Source: Calothrix sp. HK-06 (GTDB taxonomy: Bacteria > Cyanobacteriota > Cyanobacteriia > Cyanobacteriales > Nostocaceae). Taken from it: DNA of 64,000 bases. Where the stretch lies: NCBI RefSeq assembly GCF_001904745.1, contig NZ_MRCD01000031.1, positions 22,481 to 86,480 on the forward strand. Reading direction: 5' to 3'. The translations under genes and the position numbers were made by a program. The notes beneath the pieces were generated by a model. The model ran no database searches and had not been told where the DNA came from. It saw only the letters and a list, made by a program, of their open reading frames with translations. This document shows, piece after piece, positions 37,301 through 46,137 of the stretch; the stretch's first letter is position 1; each line of letters opens with the position of its first letter.

Positions 37301-38293
37301 TTAATGTAACTCAGTACCATCTTTACGGAGCAGATATCTATCACTAATTAGTTTGATTACTACTCGCCCAATTTCTGGATGTATTCTTTCTTGTACTGGT
37401 TGAATTATTACTCCTTCCATCATACAACTTGGACAAAGAACGCTGTCTTTATTGTTGAATTGTGATGCTGTTTCCCAACTGTAGGCGCCTTGGTAAAGTA
37501 AAGGTACTGTAGGAAGGGAGCGTGAGTTACAAAATTCGACAAATTCATCGTAGTTCAGGAATTCACTACCACGACGTACTGCAAATAAGACAATCGCAAT
37601 TTTACCGTTGCTTAAACCATATTTAATGTCTTGTACACCATATATTTCTCCAAAGACTTGAATATTTACTGGTAATTGTTGCAAAGCTCGGTTTTCATGG
37701 TATGCACGTATATAAACTAGATTTTTATTGGCTTCGCTATTTTTCCAGAAATAGTTGTGACTGCCAATTTTAACCACTCCCTCATCATCAACTAAAACAG
37801 TGAAGTTCGTGCCGTGTACTTTTTCGGTAACTACGACTTCTTCTGCGTCAACGAATACATCTTTATAACGTTTGATGTTTTCGGGACTTGGAAATTTATA
37901 TTGTCCAATATGATTTTCCATTTCTCCACTCATTCCACGTGGAATAGGATATTCATATTTAGTTACACCAAAATGCTCGGTGTAGTCGTCACCAAGTTGA
38001 CCTGTAAAATTGGCGTCAACAGGTATCAATAAACCTTCAGAAAAAATTCCTCGTAGTTTTGCTGCACGTAGTTTTTTTGAGTAATAGCTGCGAATTCCAA
38101 ATTCATCCAAATACTTATCTGGAATAACGCTATCGATAGGAAAGTAATATGCTAAATCACCGACTTTAAAGTTACCTTTAGCTGTAATAACTTGATATGC
38201 CATTCCTTCAAAGAGAGCAATATCTAATCTATCAGCATTGGGATGATGCTTAATTTCACTAATTTTTACAACTTCAACTTTTAAAACACTCAT
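37301..38293 (-). CDS. RNA ligase, DraRnl (Rnl5)-like
   Basis: This 330-residue nucleotidyltransferase-superfamily protein has an N-terminal OB-type module (VEVVKISEIKHHPNADRLDI, VGDLAYYFPIDSVIPDKYL), then motif I VVTEKVHGTNFTVLVD with the adenylated Lys K158, motif III-like IQVFGEIYGVQDIKYG, motif IV-like CMMEGVIIQP, and motif V-like GRVVIKLISDRYLLRK. This layout matches the Deinococcus radiodurans RNA ligase family, which seals 3'-OH/5'-PO4 nicks. The start is the ATG giving MSVLKVEVVK; a 39-codon upstream extension is unlikely. It precedes an LMW phosphatase-like gene in a likely two-gene operon. Confidence 0.87.
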   Translation of the reverse strand: MSVLKVEVVKISEIKHHPNADRLDIALFEGMAYQVITAKGNFKVGDLAYYFPIDSVIPDKYLDEFGIRSYYSKKLRAAKLRGIFSEGLLIPVDANFTGQLGDDYTEHFGVTKYEYPIPRGMSGEMENHIGQYKFPSPENIKRYKDVFVDAEEVVVTEKVHGTNFTVLVDDEGVVKIGSHNYFWKNSEANKNLVYIRAYHENRALQQLPVNIQVFGEIYGVQDIKYGLSNGKIAIVLFAVRRGSEFLNYDEFVEFCNSRSLPTVPLLYQGAYSWETASQFNNKDSVLCPSCMMEGVIIQPVQERIHPEIGRVVIKLISDRYLLRKDGTELH

Positions 38294-38483
38294 ATTATCT
38301 TGTACAACCACCCGCACTTTATAAATTTCATTCTGTATTATTATTGTAGTATACAGATAAAATCTGTCAAGTGAGTAGAATTCAGCCTGAAGATAAGCTT
38401 TTAGAGTCAATTCTCATCCTTGCTAGGTATGTGTCACAGGTGGAAAGATTATATATTGGTTAATCTATGGTTAAGATAGAGTA

Positions 38484-38999
38484 ATGGGTGCGATGTTTGT
38501 TAGTTCTGATGACTGGGTGGAAATAGGAACAAGACTAGTATTAGCGCTAGGAGTTGGATGCATTATTGGTTTGAATCGTCAAAAAGGTGGTAGAGCAGCA
38601 GGAATGCGGACTTTTATGTTGGTGAGCATGGGGTCTGCACTTTTTGTAATGATTCCTTTACAAGCTAGTAGTGATATTGAGAATGCAGCAAATGCGCTGA
38701 GTAGAACAATTCAAGGTGTATCAACTGGTGTAGGATTTATAGGCGCCGGATTAATACTACATGAATCACCCAGAGAATCAAAATCGCTAAGAGTGCGGGG
38801 ACTAACGACAGCAGCATCGATATGGCTTTCGGCAGGTTTAGGAGCTGCGATAGGTTGCGGTTTATGGCAAATGGCTTTGCTCGCAGCGTTTTTAACTTTG
38901 GTAACGCTGAGTGGAGTTAAGCGTTTGACGGAGTTTTGTAAGTTTTGGACAGATAGGAAGAAATTGGCAACGGATAGAACGGATGTAACGGATATTTAG
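38484..38999 (+). CDS. MgtC/SapB family membrane protein
   Basis: The 171-residue protein has several hydrophobic segments and the MgtC core: RLVLALGVGCIIGLNRQKGG, AGMRTFMLVSMGSALF, GVGFIGAGLIL and VRGLTTAASIWLSAGLGAAIG. The family is linked to magnesium homeostasis and survival at low Mg2+. The last residues (LATDRTDVTDI) are encoded by a 28-bp intergenic-type repeat also found at the ends of desB and the DUF3592 gene, so the native C-terminus was probably shorter or different. It is transcribed away from the RNA ligase gene. Confidence 0.85.
   Translation: MGAMFVSSDDWVEIGTRLVLALGVGCIIGLNRQKGGRAAGMRTFMLVSMGSALFVMIPLQASSDIENAANALSRTIQGVSTGVGFIGAGLILHESPRESKSLRVRGLTTAASIWLSAGLGAAIGCGLWQMALLAAFLTLVTLSGVKRLTEFCKFWTDRKKLATDRTDVTDI
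38966..38993 (+). repeat. GGCAACGGAT-family 28-bp repeat inside the end of the MgtC-like gene
   Basis: The unit GGCAACGGATAGAACGGATG continues with TAACGGAT and is read here in the frame TTG-GCA-ACG-GAT. The same unit ends the DUF3592 gene (minus strand, 54677-54704) and a variant ends desB (54604-54633). Confidence 0.8.
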
Positions 39000-39339
39000 T
39001 TTAGAAACCGGGTTTCTCGCGGAAACCTCGTGTGTTATGGCTGGCTGATGTTACGCCTGGTTTTTTACAAGCTCAACTTATACATAATATATTTAGCTAA
39101 AGTTCTTGGGTTTGCTCATTAAAAAATTCAAATAATCGTCACAGGTAGTTCATGCCGAGTTGTTAGGCTGGATTAAGCAAATCTTAAATTTATTCTTATG
39201 TACGATTGTTTACGCTTTGGTGTTGTTTAAATGGCAATAGGGGCGGGTTTACAAAACTTTTCATTTTTATGCAGGATATGGGTTAACCCCCCCGTACAGT
39301 AGTAAAAATTTTGATGTTTAGGTCATAAATTTAGTTTGT
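39000..39339. other. Intergenic region with two dispersed repeats
   Basis: An AGAAACCGGGTTTCT palindrome (39001-39016) follows the MgtC stop, and a GGGCGGGTTTAC...GGTTAACC(C)CCCGTACAG element (39240-39299) precedes the M16 peptidase gene by 40 bases. The AT-rich stretch between them has no visible gene. Confidence 0.5.
39240..39299. repeat. GGGCGGGTTTAC...GTTAACCCCCCCGTACAG repeat
   Basis: It has the same arms as 14536-14594. The right arm has CCCCCCC where the others read CCCGCCC, weakening the stem by one pair. It lies 40 bases upstream of the M16 peptidase start. Confidence 0.65.
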
Positions 39340-42120
39340 ATGCGTTTATTCCTCAAGTTTCGACGGTCTATATTAATAGGTCTTTTTATTAGTTTTCTTT
39401 TGAGTGGTGTATTGTTGCCATCAAATTTTGCTTCTGCGGTTCCTGCGGATTCTCTGACTCAGGGGGTACGGAAAACGATACTGGCGAATGGTTTAACGGT
39501 ACTTACTAAGGAAGTTCATACGGCGCCTGTGGTTAGCGCACAGGTGTGGTACAAGGTTGGTTCTCGGAATGAGAAAGCGGGTGAAAATGGGATTTCCCAC
39601 CAGCTTGAACATTTGATGTTTAAGGGAACTACAGCACGTCCGGTACAATTTGGGCGCCTGTTTAGCGCTTTGGGTAGTCAGTTCAATGCGTTTACGAGTT
39701 ATGACGAAACGGCTTATTTTGGTACGGTGCAGCGAGATAAGTTGCAGGCACTGTTGACTTTGGAAGCTGACCGGATGGAAGGTTCGGTTATTAATGCTGA
39801 CCATTTGACAAGTGAAAAGCGAGTTGTAATTTCTGAGTTACAAGGGTATGAAAACTCACCGGGATATAGACTTAGCCGAGCAGTAATGCGTGCGGCTTTT
39901 CCGTCGAGGCAGTATGGTTTACCTGTAGGTGGTACTAAATCTGATGTTCAGCAATTTACGGTTGAGCAGGTTAAGAATTATTATCAAACTTACTATAGTC
40001 CTGATAATGCTACTTTGATTGTTACTGGGGATTTTGCGACGGAGCCAACTTTAAAGGCAATTCAAGAGACTTTTGGAAAGATTCCTAAACGTGCGGCAAC
40101 TAAAGCCGATTATGGTAAGGAACAAAGTAATGTAATTCCTGCTTCGCAAAGTGTATCGGTTACTGCTTCGGCTAAGGCGCCTATTATATTGAAGGAACCT
40201 GGCAGTGCATCATTACTACAAGTAGTCTATCCATTGCCAAATTTAACGCATCCTGATGTACCAGCTATTGATGTAATGGATGCCGTGTTGACGGGAGGAA
40301 GAAGTTCGCGGTTATACCAAGCTTTGGTAGAGACTGGGTTAGCTAGTTCGGTTAGTGCTAGTCCAGCAGAACTGATAGAACCTGGTTGGTATGAAATTAA
40401 CGTAACGGCGGCGCCGGGACAAGAGTTAAGTAATATTAGGACTGCGTTGCAAAAATCGCTGGATGAAATACAGCAAAAGCCTGTTAGTACCCAAGAGTTA
40501 AGTCGAGCTAAGACTCTATTACAAGCTTCGTTTATTTTGGGAAACCAAGATATTACAAGTCAAGCTACACAACTTGGTTATAACCAAATTGTGGGTGGAG
40601 ATTATAAGTTTGCTGAAAAGTATTTATCGGGAGTCGCGAAGGTTACTGCTGCGGATATTCAACGTGCGGCAAAAACTTACTTAAATCCTGGCAAACAAAC
40701 GGTTGGGTTATTTGAACCAACACAACCAGATGGTAAACCCGGAGCTAGCGGTGGTGGTTCTGGAAAAACTGCCGAAAACTTTAGCCCTGGTAAACCTGTA
40801 GACCCAGCAGAACTTGCTAAATATTTACCACCTGTAACGAGTGCAACTGCTTCGACCAAACAGGTGCTACCCGAACAATTCACTTTAAAAAACGGAATGC
40901 GGGTGTTATTACTACCTGACCGTAGTGTACCAACGATTAATATCAGTGGGCAAATCAACGCAGGAACAATATTTGATAGTAGTGCGAAGGCAGGTGTTGC
41001 GAACTTGGTTGCTAGTAATTTAATGAACGGTACCAAAACACAAAATGCGTTAACTTTGGCACAAACGCTCGAAGATAAAGGCGCCAGTTTAGGCTTTAGT
41101 GCTAGCCGTGAAGGCGTTTCAATTGGTGGGCAAGGATTATCTACAAATATTCCTGTGTTAGTAAAAACACTCGCTGATGTAGTGCAAAATGCAACATTTC
41201 CAACCGAACAGTTGGAATTAAGTCGTAAACGCGCTTTACTAAGTTTGAAAGCACAATTAGATGACCCCCGCTCTTTGGGTAGAAGGGTATTTCAACAAGC
41301 AGTATATCCAGAAAATCACCCGTTCCATATTTTCCCAACAGAAACTAGTTTGAAGGGAATTACACGCGATGATTTAGTTGGCTTCTACAAACAATACTAC
41401 CGACCAGATACTACAACAATTGCGATGGTAGGTGATTTTGAGCCAAATCAAGTAAAAACCTTGTTAAATCAAGCTTTTGGAACATGGCAAGGTCAAGGTA
41501 AGGCACCAACAGCAAATATTACATCCGTATCTTTACCGCAAAGTACAACACGTTTAAACTCTGTAATTCCTGGTAAAGCAGAAGCTGTAACTTATATTGG
41601 TTACAACGGTATTTCGCGCAAAGACCCACGTTTCTATGCAGCTACAGTACTCAACCAAGTATTAGGTGGTGATACTTTATCAAGTCGTTTGGGTACAGAA
41701 GTACGTGACCGTCAAGGTTTAACGTATGGTATTTACAGCGCATTTGCAACAGGTATTAATCCGGGACCATTTTTAATTCAAATGCAAACGGCGCCAGGTG
41801 ATGCTCAAAAAGCGATAACAAGTGCAGTAGCATTACTAAAACAGCTACGCGAACAGGGTATTACTGAAGCAGAACTGAATAATGCGAAACGGTCACTTGC
41901 TAGTAGCTATCCTGTAGATTTAGCAAGTCCAAGCGAAGTATCAAGTATTATATTGAGCAACGCAGTTTATGGACTATCACCTGCTGAATTAAGGGAGTTT
42001 CCAAAACGCATCGAAGCTGTAACAATGCCACAAGTGCAACAAGTCATTCAAGAGCTAATTCAACCGGATAAATTGGTAATTGTTACCGCAGGTCCTGGGG
42101 AAACAGCACAGAAAAATTAA
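39340..42120 (+). CDS. M16 (pitrilysin/insulinase) family zinc peptidase, fused two-half form
   Basis: This 926-residue exported protein has a hydrophobic N-terminal signal (ILIGLFISFLLSGVLLP). The first M16 half carries the inverted zinc motif HxxEH in GISHQLEHLMFKGT (H87, E90, H91) with a downstream Glu in the TSEKRVVISELQGYEN region. The second half (from about residue 510: FTLKNGMRVLLLPDRSVPT) lacks the motif and should be the inactive partner, including the family R/Y segment RQGLTYGIYSAF. The two halves are joined by a Gly/Pro-rich linker (GKPGASGGGSGKTAENF), so the clamshell forms within one chain. Many cyanobacteria encode the halves as separate genes. Probably periplasmic. Confidence 0.9.
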   Translation: MRLFLKFRRSILIGLFISFLLSGVLLPSNFASAVPADSLTQGVRKTILANGLTVLTKEVHTAPVVSAQVWYKVGSRNEKAGENGISHQLEHLMFKGTTARPVQFGRLFSALGSQFNAFTSYDETAYFGTVQRDKLQALLTLEADRMEGSVINADHLTSEKRVVISELQGYENSPGYRLSRAVMRAAFPSRQYGLPVGGTKSDVQQFTVEQVKNYYQTYYSPDNATLIVTGDFATEPTLKAIQETFGKIPKRAATKADYGKEQSNVIPASQSVSVTASAKAPIILKEPGSASLLQVVYPLPNLTHPDVPAIDVMDAVLTGGRSSRLYQALVETGLASSVSASPAELIEPGWYEINVTAAPGQELSNIRTALQKSLDEIQQKPVSTQELSRAKTLLQASFILGNQDITSQATQLGYNQIVGGDYKFAEKYLSGVAKVTAADIQRAAKTYLNPGKQTVGLFEPTQPDGKPGASGGGSGKTAENFSPGKPVDPAELAKYLPPVTSATASTKQVLPEQFTLKNGMRVLLLPDRSVPTINISGQINAGTIFDSSAKAGVANLVASNLMNGTKTQNALTLAQTLEDKGASLGFSASREGVSIGGQGLSTNIPVLVKTLADVVQNATFPTEQLELSRKRALLSLKAQLDDPRSLGRRVFQQAVYPENHPFHIFPTETSLKGITRDDLVGFYKQYYRPDTTTIAMVGDFEPNQVKTLLNQAFGTWQGQGKAPTANITSVSLPQSTTRLNSVIPGKAEAVTYIGYNGISRKDPRFYAATVLNQVLGGDTLSSRLGTEVRDRQGLTYGIYSAFATGINPGPFLIQMQTAPGDAQKAITSAVALLKQLREQGITEAELNNAKRSLASSYPVDLASPSEVSSIILSNAVYGLSPAELREFPKRIEAVTMPQVQQVIQELIQPDKLVIVTAGPGETAQKN

Positions 42121-42253
42121 TCGGTAAACTGTAGGTTGGGCATCTCGCCTGACCTAAACGAATTGCCATGCTGAGGAACGTTAACGCAGTTTTCCCGTAG
42201 GGTAGCATCCTCCAAAGCTAGCATCAGAATAATTCCTTTCAGTAGCATCATTG

Positions 42254-42967
42254 TCAGCTTGTGTGTACAGGTTTACGTTTAATTCTTTTTACAGCAATAC
42301 CTATTCCTATTGTTAAAATACCCCAAGTTGTAGAAGATTCAGGTATATTGACTCGTCGGTACTCTATTGGTGTGGCAACCAGTAAATTACCTTGTGCGTT
42401 GAAAATTTGGTCTAGAGAATCAATACCATTATCAAATATAGTTACTTTAGAAACTACTTTGCCTCCTGTACTTGTAGGACAACCATTAGGTGCATTGTTA
42501 CCAACGTAGCGTTGTGGTTCCCATAAAAGTAAAAGATTACAAGCAGCAGTTGATATGTTATTGCTAGTTACTACTCTTTCTAATTCGGGTTTATCACATA
42601 ACCCACTAACAATACTTGGGTTAATAAAGGGACGAACGTCAAGATTAACTGCGGAGGTTCCTTTGCTAAATGAGTAAAAGCTTGTACGTTGGAAAGCTGA
42701 ACTTTTTTGTTCTAGAAAAATTGTTTCTATATCGTTATTAGGAAGCGCATCTTCTAACCTCACTTTACAATTTGACATAGTAATAAGTGGAATCCTAGGA
42801 TTGCTTGTTACTTGTGGTGAGTTATTGAATAAGCCTGTAAACCATCCTGATACCTCTTTTACTTGCGTTTCTAGAGATGGTGGTGTAAGTACGGAAGCTT
42901 TACTAGGTTGAGGAAAGATTAATGTTGATAGTAATATGGTGAAGCTATACGCTTTGAACTTATTCAT
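42254..42967 (-). CDS. PEP-CTERM-type exported protein of unknown function
   Basis: This 237-residue protein has a signal peptide (AYSFTILLSTLIFPQPSKAS) and a C-terminal sorting signal: IPESSTTWGILTIGIGIAV, then a basic tail (KRIKRKP). This is a PEP-CTERM variant (Ile-Pro-Glu-Ser) cleaved by exosortase in organisms that have it. The middle region has four or five cysteines (NCKVRLED, GLCDKPELE, TAACNLLLLWEPQ, GCPTSTG) that may form disulfides. I do not recognise a catalytic domain. It is expected at the cell surface or in exopolysaccharide. Confidence 0.7.
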   Translation of the reverse strand: MNKFKAYSFTILLSTLIFPQPSKASVLTPPSLETQVKEVSGWFTGLFNNSPQVTSNPRIPLITMSNCKVRLEDALPNNDIETIFLEQKSSAFQRTSFYSFSKGTSAVNLDVRPFINPSIVSGLCDKPELERVVTSNNISTAACNLLLLWEPQRYVGNNAPNGCPTSTGGKVVSKVTIFDNGIDSLDQIFNAQGNLLVATPIEYRRVNIPESSTTWGILTIGIGIAVKRIKRKPVHTS

Positions 42968-43055
42968 TATTATTTAAGTATTTTTATTTAAATTAATGTG
43001 ATTGTAGCAGTTTGCATTTGCGGCAGTGAACAAATTATATACCTTGATATACGTG

Positions 43056-43082
43056 TAGAGACGCAATTTAATCGCGTCTCTA
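43056..43082. repeat. TAGAGACGC...GCGTCTCTA hairpin repeat
   Basis: A 9-bp perfect stem with a 9-base loop; a TAGAGACG family member between the SGNH hydrolase and the PEP-CTERM gene, both on the minus strand. Confidence 0.7.
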
Positions 43083-43097
43083 GGAAAATGTTTATAT

Positions 43098-43128
43098 GTT
43101 GGGTTGCGCTGCGCTCCACCCAACCTAC
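43098..43128. repeat. GTTGGGTTGCGCTGCGCTCCACCCAAC-type hairpin
   Basis: GTTGGGT pairs with ACCCAAC around a GC-rich centre. It starts 2 bases past the SGNH hydrolase stop and is a likely terminator. Family of 5139-5212, 11325-11347, 48355-48383 and 53178-53251. Confidence 0.65.
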
Positions 43129-43130
43129 GT

Positions 43131-44129
43131 TTAGACTTTTTTGAGGCGTTTTGCTTTTGTTAGGGCGTTTTTGGTTTCGATTTGTTGGATGGCTGCTTGC
43201 CAGACTTCGTAACCGTTGAGACTGAGGTGTAAACCATCGGTTGTTAGTTCTTGACGGAGGTTGCCTTGAAAGTCGGTGAACCAGTGGTGAATGTTTAGGT
43301 AGTTGGCGCCTTCTTCTTTGGCGATAGTTGAGAGTTTTTGGTTGATATTACGGATGCGGGTATTGGGTATTGTTGGTAAGCGTGTTGGTAAGATTGATTG
43401 AACGATGATTTGTGTCATCGGGTGTTCTTCGCGTAGACGGCGAATGATGCGGCGATGATTTTTTAATATTGTTTCGTCTGTGGCGCCTCGACGCAGGTCG
43501 TTTATTCCTGCCATTACGTAAATTACGTCGGGTCTTGTTTTAGAGAAGGCTGATATTCTTTTTAATACGCCTGCTGAGGTGTCTCCAGAAATTCCTTGAT
43601 TTAACCATAGTTTCCCTGAAGGTAGTTTGTCCTTAGGGAACCACATGCTTAAGGAATCTCCTACTAATACGCTAAGACGGTTGTCTCCTTGACCGTCTGA
43701 CATTGCTCGCGCTTCTAAAGCTAGTAGTCCTTTCCAGTCTTCGTAAGATAGCTGACTTTTTCTACCGTCTGGTTCTTGGGCTGATCTTACTGATGCTAAT
43801 CGGGTATAAATTCTGCCGAGTCTTAATGCTGCTAACCGTTGGTAATATAGTTGACTTCCAGATAGTGGTCTGTTGCCGCTTGGCTGCGTAATTCTAACAG
43901 GCGCCACCGGGTTACTAACTGGGTTACTAAATTCAGGTGCGGAATTTTCGGGAGTTGCAAGTGGTGGTAATTGGTTTTGGGTGGCATGGGACTGCTGCGA
44001 CTGCGAACCAACATTGATGTCTAGAGGTAATGGTGCATCTTGTTGGGCAATCGACAACTGAGGTAAAGCTGATGTGGGCACTGCCAGTCCTGTCAGCACT
44101 CCCGCTGCTAACAGATATACATCCTTCAA
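43131..44129 (-). CDS. Exported SGNH/GDSL-type hydrolase
   Basis: This 332-residue protein has a signal peptide, a Gln/Pro/Ser-rich linker (about residues 35-85) and an SGNH esterase domain. Block I is LSVLVGDSLSMWFPKD (Ser), block II NQGISGDTSAG (Gly), block III YVMAGINDLRRG (Asn) and block V TDGLHLSLNGYEVW (Asp, His). All four SGNH residues are present, so it should be active on an ester or acetyl group; the substrate may be exported polysaccharide or lipid. A hairpin repeat follows the stop. Confidence 0.87.
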   Translation of the reverse strand: MKDVYLLAAGVLTGLAVPTSALPQLSIAQQDAPLPLDINVGSQSQQSHATQNQLPPLATPENSAPEFSNPVSNPVAPVRITQPSGNRPLSGSQLYYQRLAALRLGRIYTRLASVRSAQEPDGRKSQLSYEDWKGLLALEARAMSDGQGDNRLSVLVGDSLSMWFPKDKLPSGKLWLNQGISGDTSAGVLKRISAFSKTRPDVIYVMAGINDLRRGATDETILKNHRRIIRRLREEHPMTQIIVQSILPTRLPTIPNTRIRNINQKLSTIAKEEGANYLNIHHWFTDFQGNLRQELTTDGLHLSLNGYEVWQAAIQQIETKNALTKAKRLKKV

Positions 44130-44272
44130 CGCTTTATCTCCCCTCTTAAATAATGAATATATTCCCTAATCTCGGTCAGTCGCGACCGATTTCAGGAAAT
44201 TTCTTTGAATACTAATTTATTATTTTTATTTACACCGCCTCCAAATGTAAAGCCAGCTGCATGTGATACTTT

Positions 44273-44755
44273 TCACAAACTCTTTAAAAAAGCCTTGTTA
44301 GCTTGAATTGTTTGTGTGATTTTTAGCCAAGCTTCAGCGGATAATGCGGACTTTATCAAGAGTAACATTTTCCACCACTCAAGCAAATACTCGGAGCTAT
44401 TACTTTGCTGTATTTGGTCTATGTAATAATTTTGCCACCAATCTGGGGCATATTTACTGTTCCAACGCTTTTTCCAACGACGGCGCCAACGCCAAAAAAC
44501 CTGAGAAAAGTTTGCTCCGACAACAGGTGGGGGTGGAAAATCGGCGTAACTGATAAATCTACTGATATTAGCACCATGAACGTAAGCTACGTAGCAATAA
44601 CAGTCAATCCGCTTTATTTCCTCAATTTGAATGTTGAACATCATCGCGATAGCTTCCTCTGTCACAAATCGTGCTAACGGATGTATAAAAGGAGACTTGT
44701 ATGCAATTTTGGATACACGAATTGAGGGTGCTGCGACCCTGATTGTTGTTACCAT
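44273..44755 (-). CDS. Unrecognised protein with a Trp/Arg-rich segment
   Basis: About 160 residues, starting at the ATG of MVTTIRVAAPSIRVSKIAYK; an upstream ATG at 44842 would add 29 residues. The first half has a folded look (PLARFVTEEAIAMMFNIQIE, then CYCYVAYVHGANISRFISYA). It is followed by a striking cationic-aromatic run, FWRWRRRWKKRWNSKYAPDW, and a helical tail (EYLLEWWKMLLLIKSALSAE). No family is recognised. The run suggests contact with nucleic acid or membrane surfaces (inference). It contains a GGCGCC site and looks like a resident gene. Confidence 0.55.
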   Translation of the reverse strand: MVTTIRVAAPSIRVSKIAYKSPFIHPLARFVTEEAIAMMFNIQIEEIKRIDCYCYVAYVHGANISRFISYADFPPPPVVGANFSQVFWRWRRRWKKRWNSKYAPDWWQNYYIDQIQQSNSSEYLLEWWKMLLLIKSALSAEAWLKITQTIQANKAFLKSL

Positions 44756-44958
44756 AGGTATATGAGTCCCTTTGACAAGGGATGTGCTTGAATATTTGTA
44801 GCTACAAGTGAGATTACCGACGCATATAAATGTTGTCGGCAATCTGACTAGCTTGGAAAAAAGGCTATTTATCTATAAATCGATAGTACATCTATCTTAT
44901 CTTATAAATTGCGAAAAAATCATAAAAATTAGTATAAATATTCTATTAAAATTTTAAA

Positions 44959-45918
44959 TTAATCATAGAAACGATACTGGCTACCTATTACATAGCCTTC
45001 ATTCAGTTCAAAACTAAGCCATTGGCGCCGTAGTGTTTCGGCGACAAAGCCTGTAGTGTTGGAGCCTGCAAAGGGATCTAGCACGATGTCGCCTTCCGAG
45101 GTCAGGAATTTGATAAAAAATTCTGCGAATCCTGACGGGTAGCGTGCAGGGTGTGGTTTGATGTCGGCTTGTTTGCAGCGTTTTAAATATGGCGTGTTCG
45201 ATTCGGTGTTGGCAAATTCGAGTAAATTCGGTGGAATGGCGCCTTCGTTATCTTTTTGAAATTTGGTTGAAATATCATGACCACTGGGTCGTAGTTTCGC
45301 TTTGTACCCATTTTTGAGTAAGTTTTTCATACTCTCGCTGTATGGTTTGAGAACTTTACGGTTATCTGCTCGTGGGTTGGGGGTTTTTGAGAGCCACCAG
45401 ACGACGTTTACCGAGTCTTTGACGCGAATGCGTCGAATATTGACCCACTCGGCTGGTGTTGGCAAGCGTGCGGGGTTGTAATGAAAGAATTCTTGCGCTA
45501 AATAAAACCCGACTTCTTTACACAGTCTTACTAGAAGTTCGTATTGATAAATACTGCGTATTGGGTTTCCTGGAAGATAGGCGCCGCCTAAATCTAATAC
45601 AAAAGAGCCGTTTTCAGCTAAAACGCGCTTAAATTCGTGGGCAAAGGGTAAAAACCATTCTATGTATTTTTCTGCACTTTCGTTTCCATATTCTTTCTTA
45701 CGTGTTAATGGAAAAGGGGGTGAGGTTAAGATTAAATTTATACTATCATCTTGTATTGATTGAATTAAATTCAAACTGTCACCCAGGTACATGGCGCCGT
45801 ATGTTCGGGTGTAATATGAATTTAGTTGAAGCGCGAGATGCGATGTTGTAGAGTACGTGTCCAATCTGATTTTACTTATTGCGTCTCCAAATCGGAATAT
45901 AACGCATAAGTCAATCAA
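44959..45918 (-). CDS. M.PvuII-like N4-cytosine DNA methyltransferase, solitary
   Basis: This is a beta-class methyltransferase: catalytic motif TSPPFPLTRKKEYGNES comes first (TSPP at residues 65-68), and SAM-binding DPFAGSNTTGFVAETLRRQW comes near the C-terminus. MYLGDSLNLIQSIQDDSINL, FVLDLGGAYLPGNPIRSIYQ, PTPAEWVNIRRIRVKDSVNV, RPSGHDISTKF and IPPNLLEFANTESN run parallel to M.PvuII as I remember it, so CAGCTG is the first specificity to test. No endonuclease or C protein is adjacent, so it acts as an orphan regulatory or self-protecting methylase. The true start is uncertain: about 25 N-terminal residues look like read-in. Confidence 0.82.
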   Translation of the reverse strand: MIDLCVIFRFGDAISKIRLDTYSTTSHLALQLNSYYTRTYGAMYLGDSLNLIQSIQDDSINLILTSPPFPLTRKKEYGNESAEKYIEWFLPFAHEFKRVLAENGSFVLDLGGAYLPGNPIRSIYQYELLVRLCKEVGFYLAQEFFHYNPARLPTPAEWVNIRRIRVKDSVNVVWWLSKTPNPRADNRKVLKPYSESMKNLLKNGYKAKLRPSGHDISTKFQKDNEGAIPPNLLEFANTESNTPYLKRCKQADIKPHPARYPSGFAEFFIKFLTSEGDIVLDPFAGSNTTGFVAETLRRQWLSFELNEGYVIGSQYRFYD

Positions 45919-45957
45919 AATACAATATGTTTGTGCTATTTGTAATATTAGTTAAGC

Positions 45958-46113
45958 CTCTTGTCATGTTGAACGCAGTGAAACATCTTATGACCTTGGA
46001 GATGAATAAGATTCATCCCTACCCTTCGGGAAAACTACGTTTACGGATAACAGGAAAACGACCCTGCGGGAAAACTTCGTATACGTTTACACTACGCTCA
46101 GAATGACAATTTG
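45958..46113. repeat. TCATTCTGAGCGCAGCGAAGAATCT-type repeat, split inverted copy
   Basis: The left part (CTTGTCATGTTGAACGCAGTGAAACATCTTA) and the right part (ACTACGCTCAGAATGACAAT) are arms of the same dispersed element with unrelated GGGAAAACT-rich sequence between. Related arms occur at 51958-52035. No gene lies here. Confidence 0.55.
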
Positions 46114-46137
46114 GGTTTTGGCATTTTTTAATAATAA

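Noticed and set aside
5279..45918. The PmeII-like endonuclease and the PvuII-like methylase as one restriction-modification system
   Set aside because: They are 39 kb apart and resemble families of different specificity (PmeII recognises GTTTAAAC, PvuII CAGCTG), so pairing them has no support.
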